A stretch of DNA of 64,000 nt from JAENVU01 sp046598395. Lineage in GTDB: Bacteria; Actinomycetota; Acidimicrobiia; IMCC26256; JAENVU01. The first letter of the stretch is position 1; every line of letters starts with the position of its first letter. The stretch spans positions 152,961 through 216,960 of the forward strand of contig JBKJIQ010000047.1 of NCBI GenBank assembly GCA_046598395.1. Reading direction: 5' to 3'. The notes beneath the pieces were generated by a model. The model searched no databases and had not been told where the DNA came from. It saw nothing but the letters and a program-made list of their open reading frames with translations. The position numbers and the translations under genes are program-made. Positions 9,032-17,459 of this stretch are shown here, in pieces.

Positions 9032-9517
9032 TCAGGTGACGGTGAAAGCGATCCGCATACCCATCGGGTAGTGGTCCTTGATGTTGCACACCAGGACGTA
9101 CTTACCCGCCTTGAGATCGAGCGTGACCGCTCCGGACTTCCCGACCGCCAGTTCGGGGACTTCACCTTGGCTGTCCGCCTCACTGACTTTGCCATTGGTG
9201 ACCTCGAGCTGGTCAACGGCCGTATCAGTCTTCAACACGATCATCTCATGCTCGATGGTGCCGGTGTTCTTGAGTGTGAAGGTGACCTTTCCTGCGGGCA
9301 CCGATTCAGGCGACGCGGTCATCGTCATCGGACCGGTCACGCCCGTCGTATCACCGACGTCGACCGCGACCGGCGTGCCCTTCGCGGCGCCGCCGGTGCT
9401 GACCCCGCCGCCGTCGTTCGAGCCTCCGGACGAACCGGTGCTCGACGAACTCGACCCGCACGCAGCCAGCGTGACCATCATCGCCAATGCTGCCCCGGCC
9501 ATCAGTTTCTGTCGCAC
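9032..9517 (-). CDS. Cupredoxin-like lipoprotein
   Basis: GTG 9517 is preceded by GGAGG with a spacing of eight bases, so this start is preferred to the ATG at 9556. The protein has 161 residues: a lipoprotein signal with lipobox LAAC, a Ser/Gly-rich linker and a C-terminal cupredoxin beta-barrel. Likely type I copper ligands are His in IEHEM, Cys in VLVCNI, His in DHYPMGM and a Met in the same loop. It stands 18 bases upstream of the small membrane protein on the same strand, so it probably belongs to the same transcription unit and may act as a mobile or tethered electron carrier for the bc complex. Confidence 0.85.
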   Translation of the reverse strand: MRQKLMAGAALAMMVTLAACGSSSSSTGSSGGSNDGGGVSTGGAAKGTPVAVDVGDTTGVTGPMTMTASPESVPAGKVTFTLKNTGTIEHEMIVLKTDTAVDQLEVTNGKVSEADSQGEVPELAVGKSGAVTLDLKAGKYVLVCNIKDHYPMGMRIAFTVT

Positions 9518-9627
9518 GCTTCGAACCTCCGTAAGTGGATGGACCAACGCATCCAACCTACGGAGCGAACCCTGCCGGCCCTAGTGCCGAAAGTCCCCGA
9601 TGTGGCGCCGTTCGACGCTGCGACCGA

Positions 9628-10065
9628 CTAGCGAACCGTGATCTCGTCGATCATGCCTTTGACGAAATGGCTGACCTTCTTCCCCGAGATGGTCGATTCA
9701 GCGTTGCAGATCACGGTGTACGTGCCCTTCTTCAAATCGAAGTCCTTGGACTTGTCCGTCTGGGCCTTTATCCCGGCAATCTCGCCGAGGATCCGTGACT
9801 CCAGGGCCTTCTCGTCGAGTGATCCGTCCGCCTTCGTGGGCAAGTCGGCCTTCGTGCCGCGGACCACCAGCATCTCGTGCTCCTCGCCTCCGACGTTGTT
9901 CGCGACGAATGTGACCTTCCCCGCGTCAACGCTCGCCGGTTTCGCGGTGAGGACCCACTCCGAGAGCGTCACCTTCACCGCGGAGGCATCGCTCGAGCTA
10001 CAACCCGCGATGGCACCTCCGGCCAAGCCAACCGCCATCATCAGCACCACTGAGGTCTTCCGCAT
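9628..10065 (-). CDS. Second cupredoxin-like lipoprotein
   Basis: A 145-residue protein with signal peptide and lipobox IAGC, then a cupredoxin-type domain. Candidate copper ligands are the His of EEHEML, the Cys of YTVICNAE and the His/Met of HFVKGM. About 40 residues of charged insert (ADLPTKADGSLDEKALESR region) separate the first ligand from the Cys. ATG 10065 follows AAAGGGGC with four bases spacing. It is a divergent paralogue of the 9032-9517 protein and lies 110 bases upstream of it on the same strand. The two may be alternative electron carriers; copper binding is predicted only from motifs. Confidence 0.8.
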   Translation of the reverse strand: MRKTSVVLMMAVGLAGGAIAGCSSSDASAVKVTLSEWVLTAKPASVDAGKVTFVANNVGGEEHEMLVVRGTKADLPTKADGSLDEKALESRILGEIAGIKAQTDKSKDFDLKKGTYTVICNAESTISGKKVSHFVKGMIDEITVR

Positions 10066-10135
10066 CGTTGCCCCTTTGTCGAAGAGCCGGAATCATCACA
10101 GAATCGTAGGGGGCGCGTCCGACGCAGGGACTCGA

Positions 10136-10154
10136 ATCTGACGACCCGTCAGAT
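10136..10154. promoter_or_regulatory. Palindromic operator upstream of the amidohydrolase operon
   Basis: ATCTGACGACCCGTCAGAT is an inverted repeat with perfect 8-base arms and a 3-base centre. It ends 19 bases before the GTG start at 10174. Its shape is typical of TetR-family operators. The regulator is not adjacent. It lies in the 108-base gap between two divergent transcription units and could control either. Confidence 0.6.
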
Positions 10155-10173
10155 CGAAGGGTAGTTTCGCCCG

Positions 10174-11061
10174 GTGACCATCACCAACGACGAGATCAAA
10201 GCCATCGGTGCCATCGACCTCATGCTCGGGATCCCGACGGGCGACCCAAAGAAGTGGTACGAGTTCCTGCGCAAGCAGCTCCTCGACCGTGAGAGCCGCG
10301 AAGACTTCGAGTTTCCGGCGCAATACATGTTCAAGAACGTGCCGCACTTCGAGGAGAACATGGACGACCCGGTGTCGTACGTGCTCGCCCAGATGGATCA
10401 CCACGGCATCGCCAAGGCAATGCTCGGCAGCAGCTTCCGCAATGACGAGACCCAGAACACGATCAAGGCCCACCCTGATCGCTTTTTCGGGAGCTTCGAG
10501 GTGGATCCCAACCGAGGCATGGAGGGCGTGCGCGAACTCGAAGCGGCGGTCAAGGAACTCGGGGTGAAAGCCGCAACCGCGTTCCCCGCCGGCATGTCAC
10601 CTCAGGTACCGATCAACGACAAGAAGTTCTACCCGATCTACGCAAAGTGTGTTGAGCTCGACATCCCGATCTGCGTATGTTCGGGCATCCCGGGACCGCG
10701 TGTCCCGTTCGCATGTCAGGACGTCGCGCTCATCGATGAGGTGTGCTGGTTTTTCCCCGAGCTGAAGTTCGTCACGCGTCATGGGTGCGAGCCGTGGGCC
10801 GACCTCGCGGTGAAACTCATGTTGAAGTGGCCGAACCTCCACTACTCCACCTCGGCCTTCGCACCGAAGTTTTACCCGAAAGATGTCATCAACTACGCCA
10901 ACACGCGCGGCGCAGAGAAGGTGATGTACGCCGGCTACTTCCCCATGGGCCTCACGCTGGATCGGATCTTCTCGGAACTTCCTGGTGTCCCATTCCGCGA
11001 TCACGTGTGGCCGAGGTTCCTCCGTGAGAACGCGGAACGAGTCTTCAAGCTCAATGACTGA
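10174..11061 (+). CDS. Amidohydrolase-2 family protein, copy 1 of 3
   Basis: A 295-residue TIM-barrel protein of the amidohydrolase-2 (ACMSD-like) superfamily. Conserved blocks are EFPAQYMFK, HPDRFFGSFEVDPNRGME, PINDKKFYPIYAKCVELDI, IDEVCWFFPELKF, RHGCEPW and INYANTRGAEKVMYAGYFP. The usual N-terminal metal motif HxH is replaced by AIDLMLGIP, and the usual catalytic SDYP segment is replaced by AGYFP, so ordinary metal-dependent hydrolysis is doubtful. The start is GTG 10174. Its stop overlaps the start of copy 2 (ATGACTGA). The substrate is unknown; linkage to a CoA-transferase at 12877 suggests a carboxylic acid degradation pathway. Confidence 0.85.
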   Translation: MTITNDEIKAIGAIDLMLGIPTGDPKKWYEFLRKQLLDRESREDFEFPAQYMFKNVPHFEENMDDPVSYVLAQMDHHGIAKAMLGSSFRNDETQNTIKAHPDRFFGSFEVDPNRGMEGVRELEAAVKELGVKAATAFPAGMSPQVPINDKKFYPIYAKCVELDIPICVCSGIPGPRVPFACQDVALIDEVCWFFPELKFVTRHGCEPWADLAVKLMLKWPNLHYSTSAFAPKFYPKDVINYANTRGAEKVMYAGYFPMGLTLDRIFSELPGVPFRDHVWPRFLRENAERVFKLND

Positions 11062-11968
11062 TCCCGCGAGTCCCGAACCCAACGCCTACTTCGACGCCTG
11101 GCAGGGCGGCGTCGTCGACACCATGATCGGCATGCCCGCCTCCAGCGCCGAACGCAACACGAAGCACTACGCCCAGATGAACGCGGGGATCCTCGACAAA
11201 GAGGCGCGCGAGAAGTTCACGTTCCCGGCGCAGTACATGTTCAAGGACGTGCCCGAATACGGCGAGGTCGACGACCCGGTCGCGTTGCTGCTCGCGGAGA
11301 TGGATCGGTTCAACATCACGCGCGGCATGATCAATGTGGCCACCAACGCTGTCGCGCAGGCGGCGGTGGTGAATCACCCCGACCGATTCATTGCATCCTT
11401 CAACGCCGATCCCAACCGCGGGATGGACTGCGTGCGCGAACTCGAAGCGAGCGTCAAAGAACTCGGAGTCCGATCGGCTCAAGTGTTTCCGGCGGGGCTC
11501 CTGCCCCAGGTGCCGATCAACGCCAAAAAGATGTACCCGCTCTACGCCAAGTGTGTGGAGCTCGACATCCCGGTCTTCGTCAACGCGGGGGTACCCGGCC
11601 CGCGTGTGCCGATGGCATGCCAGGACGTGGCCCACATCGACGAAGTGTGTTGGTTCTTCCCCGACCTGAAGTTCGTGATGCGCCACGGCGCCGAGCCATG
11701 GACCGCGCTCGCGTACAAACTGATGCTGAAGTGGCCGAACCTCTATTACTCCACCTCCGCGTTCGCGCCGAAGCACTACCCCGCCGACATCGTCAATTAC
11801 GCGAACACTCGAGGCGCCGACAAGATCATCTACGGCGGCTACTTCCCGATGGGGCTCAGTCTCGAACGGATCTTCTCGGAGCTGCCCGGCGTGCCGTTCC
11901 GCGACCACGTGTGGCCCAAGTTCCTCCGCGAGAACGCGGAACGCATCCTCGGGGTAGGCCAACAGTGA
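11054..11968 (+). CDS. Amidohydrolase-2 family protein, copy 2 of 3
   Basis: ATG 11054 overlaps the end of copy 1 by eight bases and is preferred to the upstream in-frame start at 10985, which would lie inside copy 1. The protein has 304 residues and shares all the blocks of copy 1: FPAQYMFKDVP, NADPNRGMDCVRELE, PINAKKMYPLYAKCVELDI, HIDEVCWFFPDLKFVMRHGA and YGGYFPMGLSLERIFSELPG. The N-terminal HxH is replaced by VVDTMIGMP. Copies 1 and 2 are closest to each other. Translation is coupled to copy 3 through GTGA. Confidence 0.85.
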   Translation: MTDPASPEPNAYFDAWQGGVVDTMIGMPASSAERNTKHYAQMNAGILDKEAREKFTFPAQYMFKDVPEYGEVDDPVALLLAEMDRFNITRGMINVATNAVAQAAVVNHPDRFIASFNADPNRGMDCVRELEASVKELGVRSAQVFPAGLLPQVPINAKKMYPLYAKCVELDIPVFVNAGVPGPRVPMACQDVAHIDEVCWFFPDLKFVMRHGAEPWTALAYKLMLKWPNLYYSTSAFAPKHYPADIVNYANTRGADKIIYGGYFPMGLSLERIFSELPGVPFRDHVWPKFLRENAERILGVGQQ

Positions 11969-12870
11969 GCCGTGAAGCATTCGAAGCCGCGCTGGCGGGT
12001 GGCGCCATCGATACCGCGACGGGAATCCCGAAGTCGCGCGAGGAGATGTTCGAGTTCTACGAGTTCATCCGCAAGCAGACGCGCGACGCCGAGAGCAAGG
12101 CCGGTGAGGGTGGCCTCGAGTTTCCGGCGGGCTACATGTTCAAGGACCCGGTCCACATCGAGGCCGACGAGCTTGGCGACCCGGTGGAGTTCCTGCTCGC
12201 AGAGATGGATCGTCACGGCATCACCAAGGTGATCACCAACGTCGACGACGGCGGCAACGGCGCACGCGCGGTGCGCGATTACCCCGACCGGTTCGCCGCG
12301 GGGATCGGGGTCGACCCGAACGAGGGCATGGAAGCCGTGCGGCGCATCTTGCGCGTTGCCGACGAGTTCGACCTGAAGTCGGTCGGCGCATTCCCCGCGG
12401 GCCTGTATCCGCAAGTCGCCGTCAACGACAAGAAGTTCTATCCGATCTACGCGAAATGCGTGGAACTCGACATCGCCTTCGCCACCACCATCGGCGTGCC
12501 GGGCCCGCGCATTCCGTTCGCACCGCAGGACGTGGCACACATCGACGAAGTGTGCTGGTTCTTCCCCGACCTGCGATTCGTGATGCGCCACGGCGCCGAG
12601 CCATGGGCTGACCTCGCGGTGAAGCTCATGCTCAAGTGGCCGAACCTCTATTACTCCACCACCGCATTCGCACCGAAGTATTACCCGGAAGACATCATCA
12701 ACTACGCCAACACGCGCGGTGCCGACAAGATCATATGGTCGGGCTACTTCCCGGCCGGGCTGAGCTACGACCGCATCTTCGCCGAGCTCCCTGAGGTCCC
12801 GTTCAAGGATCACGTCTGGCCGAAGTTCCTTCGCGAGAACGCGATCAAAGCCTTCAAGCTGGATCAGTAG
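11965..12870 (+). CDS. Amidohydrolase-2 family protein, copy 3 of 3
   Basis: GTG 11965 shares GTGA with the stop of copy 2, and the sequence aligns with the paralogues from the next codons (GGAIDTATGIP), so longer starts are rejected. The protein has 301 residues. It keeps FPAGYMFKDP, VGVDPNEGMEAVRR-like, VNDKKFYPIYAKCVELDI, HIDEVCWFFPDLRFVMRHGA and WSGYFPAGLSYDRIFAELP. It again lacks HxH and the catalytic Asp-Tyr-Pro. It is the most divergent copy, and its loop VDDGGNGARA differs from the others, so the three may form a hetero-oligomer or serve successive substrates. It is followed after six bases by the CoA-transferase gene. Confidence 0.85.
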   Translation: MSREAFEAALAGGAIDTATGIPKSREEMFEFYEFIRKQTRDAESKAGEGGLEFPAGYMFKDPVHIEADELGDPVEFLLAEMDRHGITKVITNVDDGGNGARAVRDYPDRFAAGIGVDPNEGMEAVRRILRVADEFDLKSVGAFPAGLYPQVAVNDKKFYPIYAKCVELDIAFATTIGVPGPRIPFAPQDVAHIDEVCWFFPDLRFVMRHGAEPWADLAVKLMLKWPNLYYSTTAFAPKYYPEDIINYANTRGADKIIWSGYFPAGLSYDRIFAELPEVPFKDHVWPKFLRENAIKAFKLDQ

Positions 12871-12876
12871 GAACGC

Positions 12877-14031
12877 ATGGGACCACTCAACGGGATCAAG
12901 GTCATCGAGCTGCCGAACATCGGGCCTACCCAGTTCGCGGGAATGGCGTTGGCGGATCTCGGCGCCGAGGTGCTCCGACTCGACCGTGCAACGTCGGTCG
13001 CGAGCGGTGAAGGCACGATGCCCGCGTCGCCGTACGCGAGCCTCGACCGCAACCGTCGCAGTGTCGGCGTCGACCTCAAGCACCCCGACGGCGTTGCGAC
13101 CGTCCTGCAGTTGTGTGAGACCGCCGACGTGCTCATCGAAGGTTTCCGGCCCGGCGTCTCCGAGCGGCTCGGCGTCGGCCCCAAGCAGTGCCGCGCCCGC
13201 AACCCTCGCCTGATCTACGGCCGCATGACCGGCTGGGGCCAGGACGGTCCACTCGCGCACGAAGTGGGCCACGACATCAACTACATCTCACTCGCCGGGG
13301 TGCTGGCCCACATCGGTCCGGCCGGTGGTCCTCCAGTTCCGCCGATCAATCTCATCGGCGACTTCGGCGGCGGCGGCTTGCTCCTCGCCTACGGAGTCCT
13401 CGCCGCCATCATCGAGCGGTCGACCTCCGGCGAGGGTCAGGTGATCGATGCGGCGATGGTGGACGGTTCCGCGATGTTGATGAGCGTCTTCGTCGGCCTC
13501 TCCGCGATGGGATTCTGGTCCGACGATCGCGGCACCAACCTGCTCGACGGTGGCGCGCACTTCTACGGCACGTACGAAACCTCGGACGCGAAGTGGATCT
13601 CCATCGCAAGCTACGAACCGCAGTTCTACGCCGCGCTCTGTGCCCTGCTGGTGCCGCTCGGAGTCGCGCTCGACCCGGCGACCCAGATGGACCAGAGCAC
13701 ATGGGTCCCGCTCAAGGAGCAGATGGCCGCGCTCTTCCACACTCGCACCCGCACTGACTGGACCAGCTTCTTCGCGGGTCACGACGTGTGCTTCGCTCCG
13801 GTGCTGACGATGAACGAAGCGCGCACCCATCCTCACAACGTGGAACGCCAGACGTTCATCGAGGTCGACGGCGCACCCCAACCCGCACCCGCGCCCCGTT
13901 TCTCACGGACACCCGGTTCAGTGCACCGCGCTCCGGTCGTGCCCGGAACCGACACCGATACCGCGCTCGTCGATTGGGGCATCAGTGCCGCTGACGTCGC
14001 CGCGCTGAAGGCTTCCGGTGCAGTCGCCTAG
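12877..14031 (+). CDS. CaiB/BaiF family (class III) CoA-transferase
   Basis: A 384-residue class III CoA-transferase that moves CoA between carboxylates. The N-terminal family signature is GIKVIELPNIGPTQFAGM with LGAEVLRLD. The predicted catalytic Asp is in GHDINYISLAG (~residue 135), preceded by GRMTGWGQDGP. Length and motifs resemble alpha-methylacyl-CoA racemase-like members, so racemase activity is possible too. ATG 12877 follows AGGAA. It is the fourth gene of the amidohydrolase operon and probably activates the acid handled by that pathway. Confidence 0.9.
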   Translation: MGPLNGIKVIELPNIGPTQFAGMALADLGAEVLRLDRATSVASGEGTMPASPYASLDRNRRSVGVDLKHPDGVATVLQLCETADVLIEGFRPGVSERLGVGPKQCRARNPRLIYGRMTGWGQDGPLAHEVGHDINYISLAGVLAHIGPAGGPPVPPINLIGDFGGGGLLLAYGVLAAIIERSTSGEGQVIDAAMVDGSAMLMSVFVGLSAMGFWSDDRGTNLLDGGAHFYGTYETSDAKWISIASYEPQFYAALCALLVPLGVALDPATQMDQSTWVPLKEQMAALFHTRTRTDWTSFFAGHDVCFAPVLTMNEARTHPHNVERQTFIEVDGAPQPAPAPRFSRTPGSVHRAPVVPGTDTDTALVDWGISAADVAALKASGAVA

Positions 14032-14038
14032 GGCCGAG

Positions 14039-15133
14039 TTAGCTGAGTGACCAGAGCGGAACGGGTTCGTCGAAGCCCTTCAACATGCGACGACCTGCGG
14101 GCTGGAAGTGCAGCTCGGCGTCCTCCTCGGCACCGACCACGATCTCCTCGGTGACCAAGATTTCACCGGGGACTGCGATATCGCCGATGCGCGACGCCAG
14201 GTTGACAATCGGCCCGTAAAAGTCGCCACCGCGGGTGAGGAGTCCGCCGATCGCGAGACCGCCATGCGGTTGCACGTCGGATTTCGTGAACGCTTCACAG
14301 GCCGCGCTGGCGATGTGGCACGCCGCCGCCGCACCCACGGCGATGAACATCACCTCGTCACCGATGTGCTTCACGACCCGACCGTCGAAGTGGGTGACGA
14401 TCTCATTCGCTTGGCGCTCGAACTCCTCGATCAGATCGGTGAGTTGCTGGTCGTCGAGTTGCTGGGCCAGTGGGGTGAACCCAACCAGGTCGATGAAACC
14501 AACGGCGAGCCGGCGCGACCCGAACGGGTTTTCCCGGTTGTAGGAATGGCGTGACCGACGGACCGCCGTCTCGATGTGCAACCGAAACAGTCCACCCATC
14601 GCGCGCGGCAGCATTTCGAGCGCGGATACCCCTGCGTAGTTCGCCTCGGCGAAGGTGATCTCATCCGCTTCGCTCTCGGCCAGCGGCGCCTCCACGTTCA
14701 CCTGAAACAAGGTGATCGCAGCTTCCGCGACCCGCGCCATTGCGTTCCCCATGACTCGGATGAGTTCCAGCACTGCGTCGCTCGTGAACAGTCCGGCGGC
14801 GGTCTTGAACAAGGCAAACGTTTCAAGATCGCTCTCGACAAAGGCCTGCTCCTGCCCCTCGGGGAGCGACGCACCGGCGGCGCGCAGAATCTCGTAGATC
14901 CGATCCTCGGACAGACCGACACGCTGGGCGAGATCCGCGATCGGGAGTGGCGCGCCGGGACGGATCAGCGCGTCGCCCGCGGCAGAGGACAACGCGCCCA
15001 CTTTGGCCGATCGCTGCATCTGCTCGATGGTGGTTCCGTGATCCTCCATCCACTGCAACAACAGCCGCCGCTTCGCAGCACCCGGACTGTCCGGGTCGTA
15101 CAGCCCCGCCCGTTCGTACGCCTGAAGATCCAT
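14039..15133 (-). CDS. Class III adenylate/guanylate cyclase-domain protein
   Basis: A 364-residue protein with a C-terminal class III cyclase domain (~205-360). The first metal Asp is in VGFIDLVGFTPL, the second in KHIGDEVMFI, and the transition-state motif is in FYGPIVNLASRI (Asn and Arg four apart). The N-terminal ~190 residues are helical, with a possible helix-turn-helix-like segment (IADLAQRVGLSEDRIYEILR) as in several actinobacterial pH- or lipid-sensing cyclases. No transmembrane helix is seen. It converges with the CoA-transferase gene, with seven bases between the stops. Confidence 0.88.
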   Translation of the reverse strand: MDLQAYERAGLYDPDSPGAAKRRLLLQWMEDHGTTIEQMQRSAKVGALSSAAGDALIRPGAPLPIADLAQRVGLSEDRIYEILRAAGASLPEGQEQAFVESDLETFALFKTAAGLFTSDAVLELIRVMGNAMARVAEAAITLFQVNVEAPLAESEADEITFAEANYAGVSALEMLPRAMGGLFRLHIETAVRRSRHSYNRENPFGSRRLAVGFIDLVGFTPLAQQLDDQQLTDLIEEFERQANEIVTHFDGRVVKHIGDEVMFIAVGAAAACHIASAACEAFTKSDVQPHGGLAIGGLLTRGGDFYGPIVNLASRIGDIAVPGEILVTEEIVVGAEEDAELHFQPAGRRMLKGFDEPVPLWSLS

Positions 15134-15156
15134 GACCCGACCCTAGGCCGGAAAAT

Positions 15157-16779
15157 TCAGACGGCCGCGGCTGCTTCTTGCGCGTAGCGCTTGGCCCACG
15201 GGTAGTCGGGCTTGCCACTCGGTGCCCGCACGATCGCGTCCACGAGGAACACCTGCTTGGGCGCCTTGTACGGAGCGATGTGCTCCCGACAATGCGCCGC
15301 GAGTTCATCGACCGTCGGCGCTTTGCCCGGCCGCGGTTGGACCACTGCGGTCACCCGCTCACCCCACCGCTCGTCGGTGACGCCGACCACGAGACAGTCG
15401 AAGACTTCCGGATGCGCTTTGAGCACGCCTTCCACCTCTTCGGGAAAAACCTTCTCGCCGCCCGTGTTGATCATGATCGAACCGCGTCCCAGCAACGTGA
15501 CCAGTCCGTCGGCTTCCACCGTCGCGAAATCACCAGGGATCGAGTAGCGCTGGCCATCGTGCTCGAAGAACACCTGCGCGCTGCGTTCGGGATCGTTGTA
15601 GTAGCCCAACGGAATGTTTCCGGTTCGGGCGATCCGCCCGATCGCGCCGGAACCAGGGACGATCTGCACGTACTCCTCGTCCACCACGATCGAGTCGAGC
15701 GATGGCGCCACCGTGGCCGGGCCACCCCGGGGGATCTCGCCCTTGACCGCCACCTTGATGCCATTCATACCGGTCTCGGTCGCGCCCACGGAGTCGACGA
15801 CAATCAGGGCCGGCATCCGCTCCATCAACTGGTCTTTGATCGACTGGCTAAAGATCGCGGCACTCGAGCCAATCGACAGCAGCGACGAGAGATCGACCTT
15901 GTCATGCATCTCCTCGAGGCTGTCGGCGAGGGGACGCGCCATCGCGTCACCCGTGATCCCCAGCACGTTGACCTTCTCAGCAGCAATCACTCGCCACGTC
16001 TGCTCGGCATCAAATCGCGGCGTCAACACCACCGTGTCTCCGGCGATGAGGCTCCGGATCGTGGTCACCTGACCGGCACCATGCATCATCGGTGCGATCG
16101 GGAAATTGATCAACGGACCGCCACCCGCTGCCACTTTCTCGGCGAGTACCCCCGGGTGCGCGAGTTTCTCATTGGAGTAGGCGTCGATTCCTCCGCAGAG
16201 CGCGTAGAAGATGTCTTCCTGGCGCCACATCACGCCCTTGGGCATCCCCGTAGTTCCGCCGGTGTAGATGACGTGGAGGTCATCGCCACTCCGTGGTCCA
16301 AAATCGCGGTCGGGCGAACCACTGGCGACTGCGGAGGCGTAGTCGGTGAACTCCAGCCCGCCCGTCGATGCTTCGCTGTCATCCTTGGCGATAATCACGT
16401 GCCGCAGCTTCGCCAGGTCGGCGCGGATCGCGGCGATACGCGGCGCGAACTCTTGTTGCGCCACGATCGCGACCAGATCCGCGTTCGTGCAGAGGTACTT
16501 CAACTCGTTCTCGATGTACCGGTAGTTGATGTTGATCGGCACCGCGCGGATCTTGTACAACGCCATCATCGACTCGACCCACTCGATACCGTTGTAGGCG
16601 TAGATGCCCACGTGGTCCCCCGGACAGATTCCCGAGTCCTGCAGGTGATGGGCCAGCCGATTCGTCCGTGCTTCGAGTTCGCGGTAGGTGGCACGCGTAT
16701 GGCCGACGACCACCACCGCCTCGCGATCGGGAGCCAGATCGACGATGGCCTCGAACATGTCGGCAAAGTTGCATTCCAT
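15157..16779 (-). CDS. AMP-forming acyl-CoA synthetase (FadD-type)
   Basis: A 540-residue acyl-adenylate/thioester-forming ligase. It has the P-loop-like motif YTGGTTGMPKGV, the adenine/acyl site GATETG, the hinge region LLGRGSIMINTGGEKVFPEE and a C-terminal Lys in PSGKPDYPW. ATG 16779 is preceded by AGGGGAC at good spacing; the TTG at 16782 is rejected. It lies eleven bases downstream of the TetR gene on the same strand and would be co-transcribed with it from the operator region at 17391. The MECNFADMFEAIVD start resembles actinobacterial fatty-acid and sterol side-chain ligases; the substrate is not resolved. Confidence 0.9.
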   Translation of the reverse strand: MECNFADMFEAIVDLAPDREAVVVVGHTRATYRELEARTNRLAHHLQDSGICPGDHVGIYAYNGIEWVESMMALYKIRAVPININYRYIENELKYLCTNADLVAIVAQQEFAPRIAAIRADLAKLRHVIIAKDDSEASTGGLEFTDYASAVASGSPDRDFGPRSGDDLHVIYTGGTTGMPKGVMWRQEDIFYALCGGIDAYSNEKLAHPGVLAEKVAAGGGPLINFPIAPMMHGAGQVTTIRSLIAGDTVVLTPRFDAEQTWRVIAAEKVNVLGITGDAMARPLADSLEEMHDKVDLSSLLSIGSSAAIFSQSIKDQLMERMPALIVVDSVGATETGMNGIKVAVKGEIPRGGPATVAPSLDSIVVDEEYVQIVPGSGAIGRIARTGNIPLGYYNDPERSAQVFFEHDGQRYSIPGDFATVEADGLVTLLGRGSIMINTGGEKVFPEEVEGVLKAHPEVFDCLVVGVTDERWGERVTAVVQPRPGKAPTVDELAAHCREHIAPYKAPKQVFLVDAIVRAPSGKPDYPWAKRYAQEAAAAV

Positions 16780-16789
16780 CAAGGTCCCC

Positions 16790-17383
16790 TTAGCTGTCAG
16801 TCATCAACATGCGGGCGGCGCGTTCCAGGTCATCGCCGATCACTTCCGGTCCATCGACCCCACCGACCCAGCCGATCAGCGACGACAGCCACACCTGGCT
16901 GAGCACCCGCGCCACCGCTTGATCGCGCTCCGACGGGTCACCCTCGTGCATCGCGCCAGTGATGATGGCCGTCATCGCTTCGCTGACCTGGGCTACGGCG
17001 TCGGATTCCTCGGGTCGTGCAGTCCCGAGGGCGCGCACCATCGCCGCAGTGGCCTCGGGCCGGCGAGTCTGGGTCCGGGTGGCTCGACGCAACACATCGA
17101 CCACTCGGTCCGCCGCCGTAGCGCCCGTTGGCGGGCGCTCCGCCAACAGCCCCCCCAACGCGCGCACCTGTTCCAGATTGGCCTCGAGCAGGAGCCGTTC
17201 CTTGCTATCGAAGTAGCGGTAGACCGTGCCGAGCGCAACGCCGGCTTCGGCGGCGACGTCTCGCATCTGCACCCCGTCGAACCCGCCGCCCGCGGCCAAC
17301 TCGAGCGTCGCATCAATGACGCGCCGACGACGTGCTGCCTGACTGCGCGCCAAGGCACCCACTTCGATCTCCGGGCCGGTCAT
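16790..17383 (-). CDS. TetR/AcrR family regulator, KstR-like
   Basis: A 197-residue one-component repressor from ATG 17383; the longer open frame overlaps the pyrophosphatase and is rejected. The helix-turn-helix is at ~20-70 (RVIDATLELAAGGGFDGVQM and VALGTVYRYFDSKERLL). This region closely resembles KstR, the cholesterol-catabolism repressor of mycobacteria (ILDAT.. KGGYEAVQMR.. GTLYRYF as I recall it). The C-terminal ligand domain is helical. The gene precedes an acyl-CoA synthetase gene and has a perfect palindromic operator eight bases upstream of its start, so autoregulation by an acyl-CoA or steroid-CoA ligand is likely. Confidence 0.88.
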   Translation of the reverse strand: MTGPEIEVGALARSQAARRRRVIDATLELAAGGGFDGVQMRDVAAEAGVALGTVYRYFDSKERLLLEANLEQVRALGGLLAERPPTGATAADRVVDVLRRATRTQTRRPEATAAMVRALGTARPEESDAVAQVSEAMTAIITGAMHEGDPSERDQAVARVLSQVWLSSLIGWVGGVDGPEVIGDDLERAARMLMTDS

Positions 17384-17390
17384 GACCGTA

Positions 17391-17406
17391 TGAGAACACG
17401 TTCTCA
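17391..17406. promoter_or_regulatory. TetR (KstR-like) operator
   Basis: TGAGAACACGTTCTCA is an inverted repeat with perfect 7-base arms (TGAGAAC/GTTCTCA) and a 2-base centre. It lies immediately upstream of the TetR gene. The core AGAAC-N2-GTTCT matches the published form of mycobacterial KstR operators as I recall it. I did not find another clear copy in the window. Confidence 0.7.
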
Positions 17407-17459
17407 TTCCGAACCGCAACCCCGAACCGCAACCCCGGACATGCAACCCCGTCGAGGAA

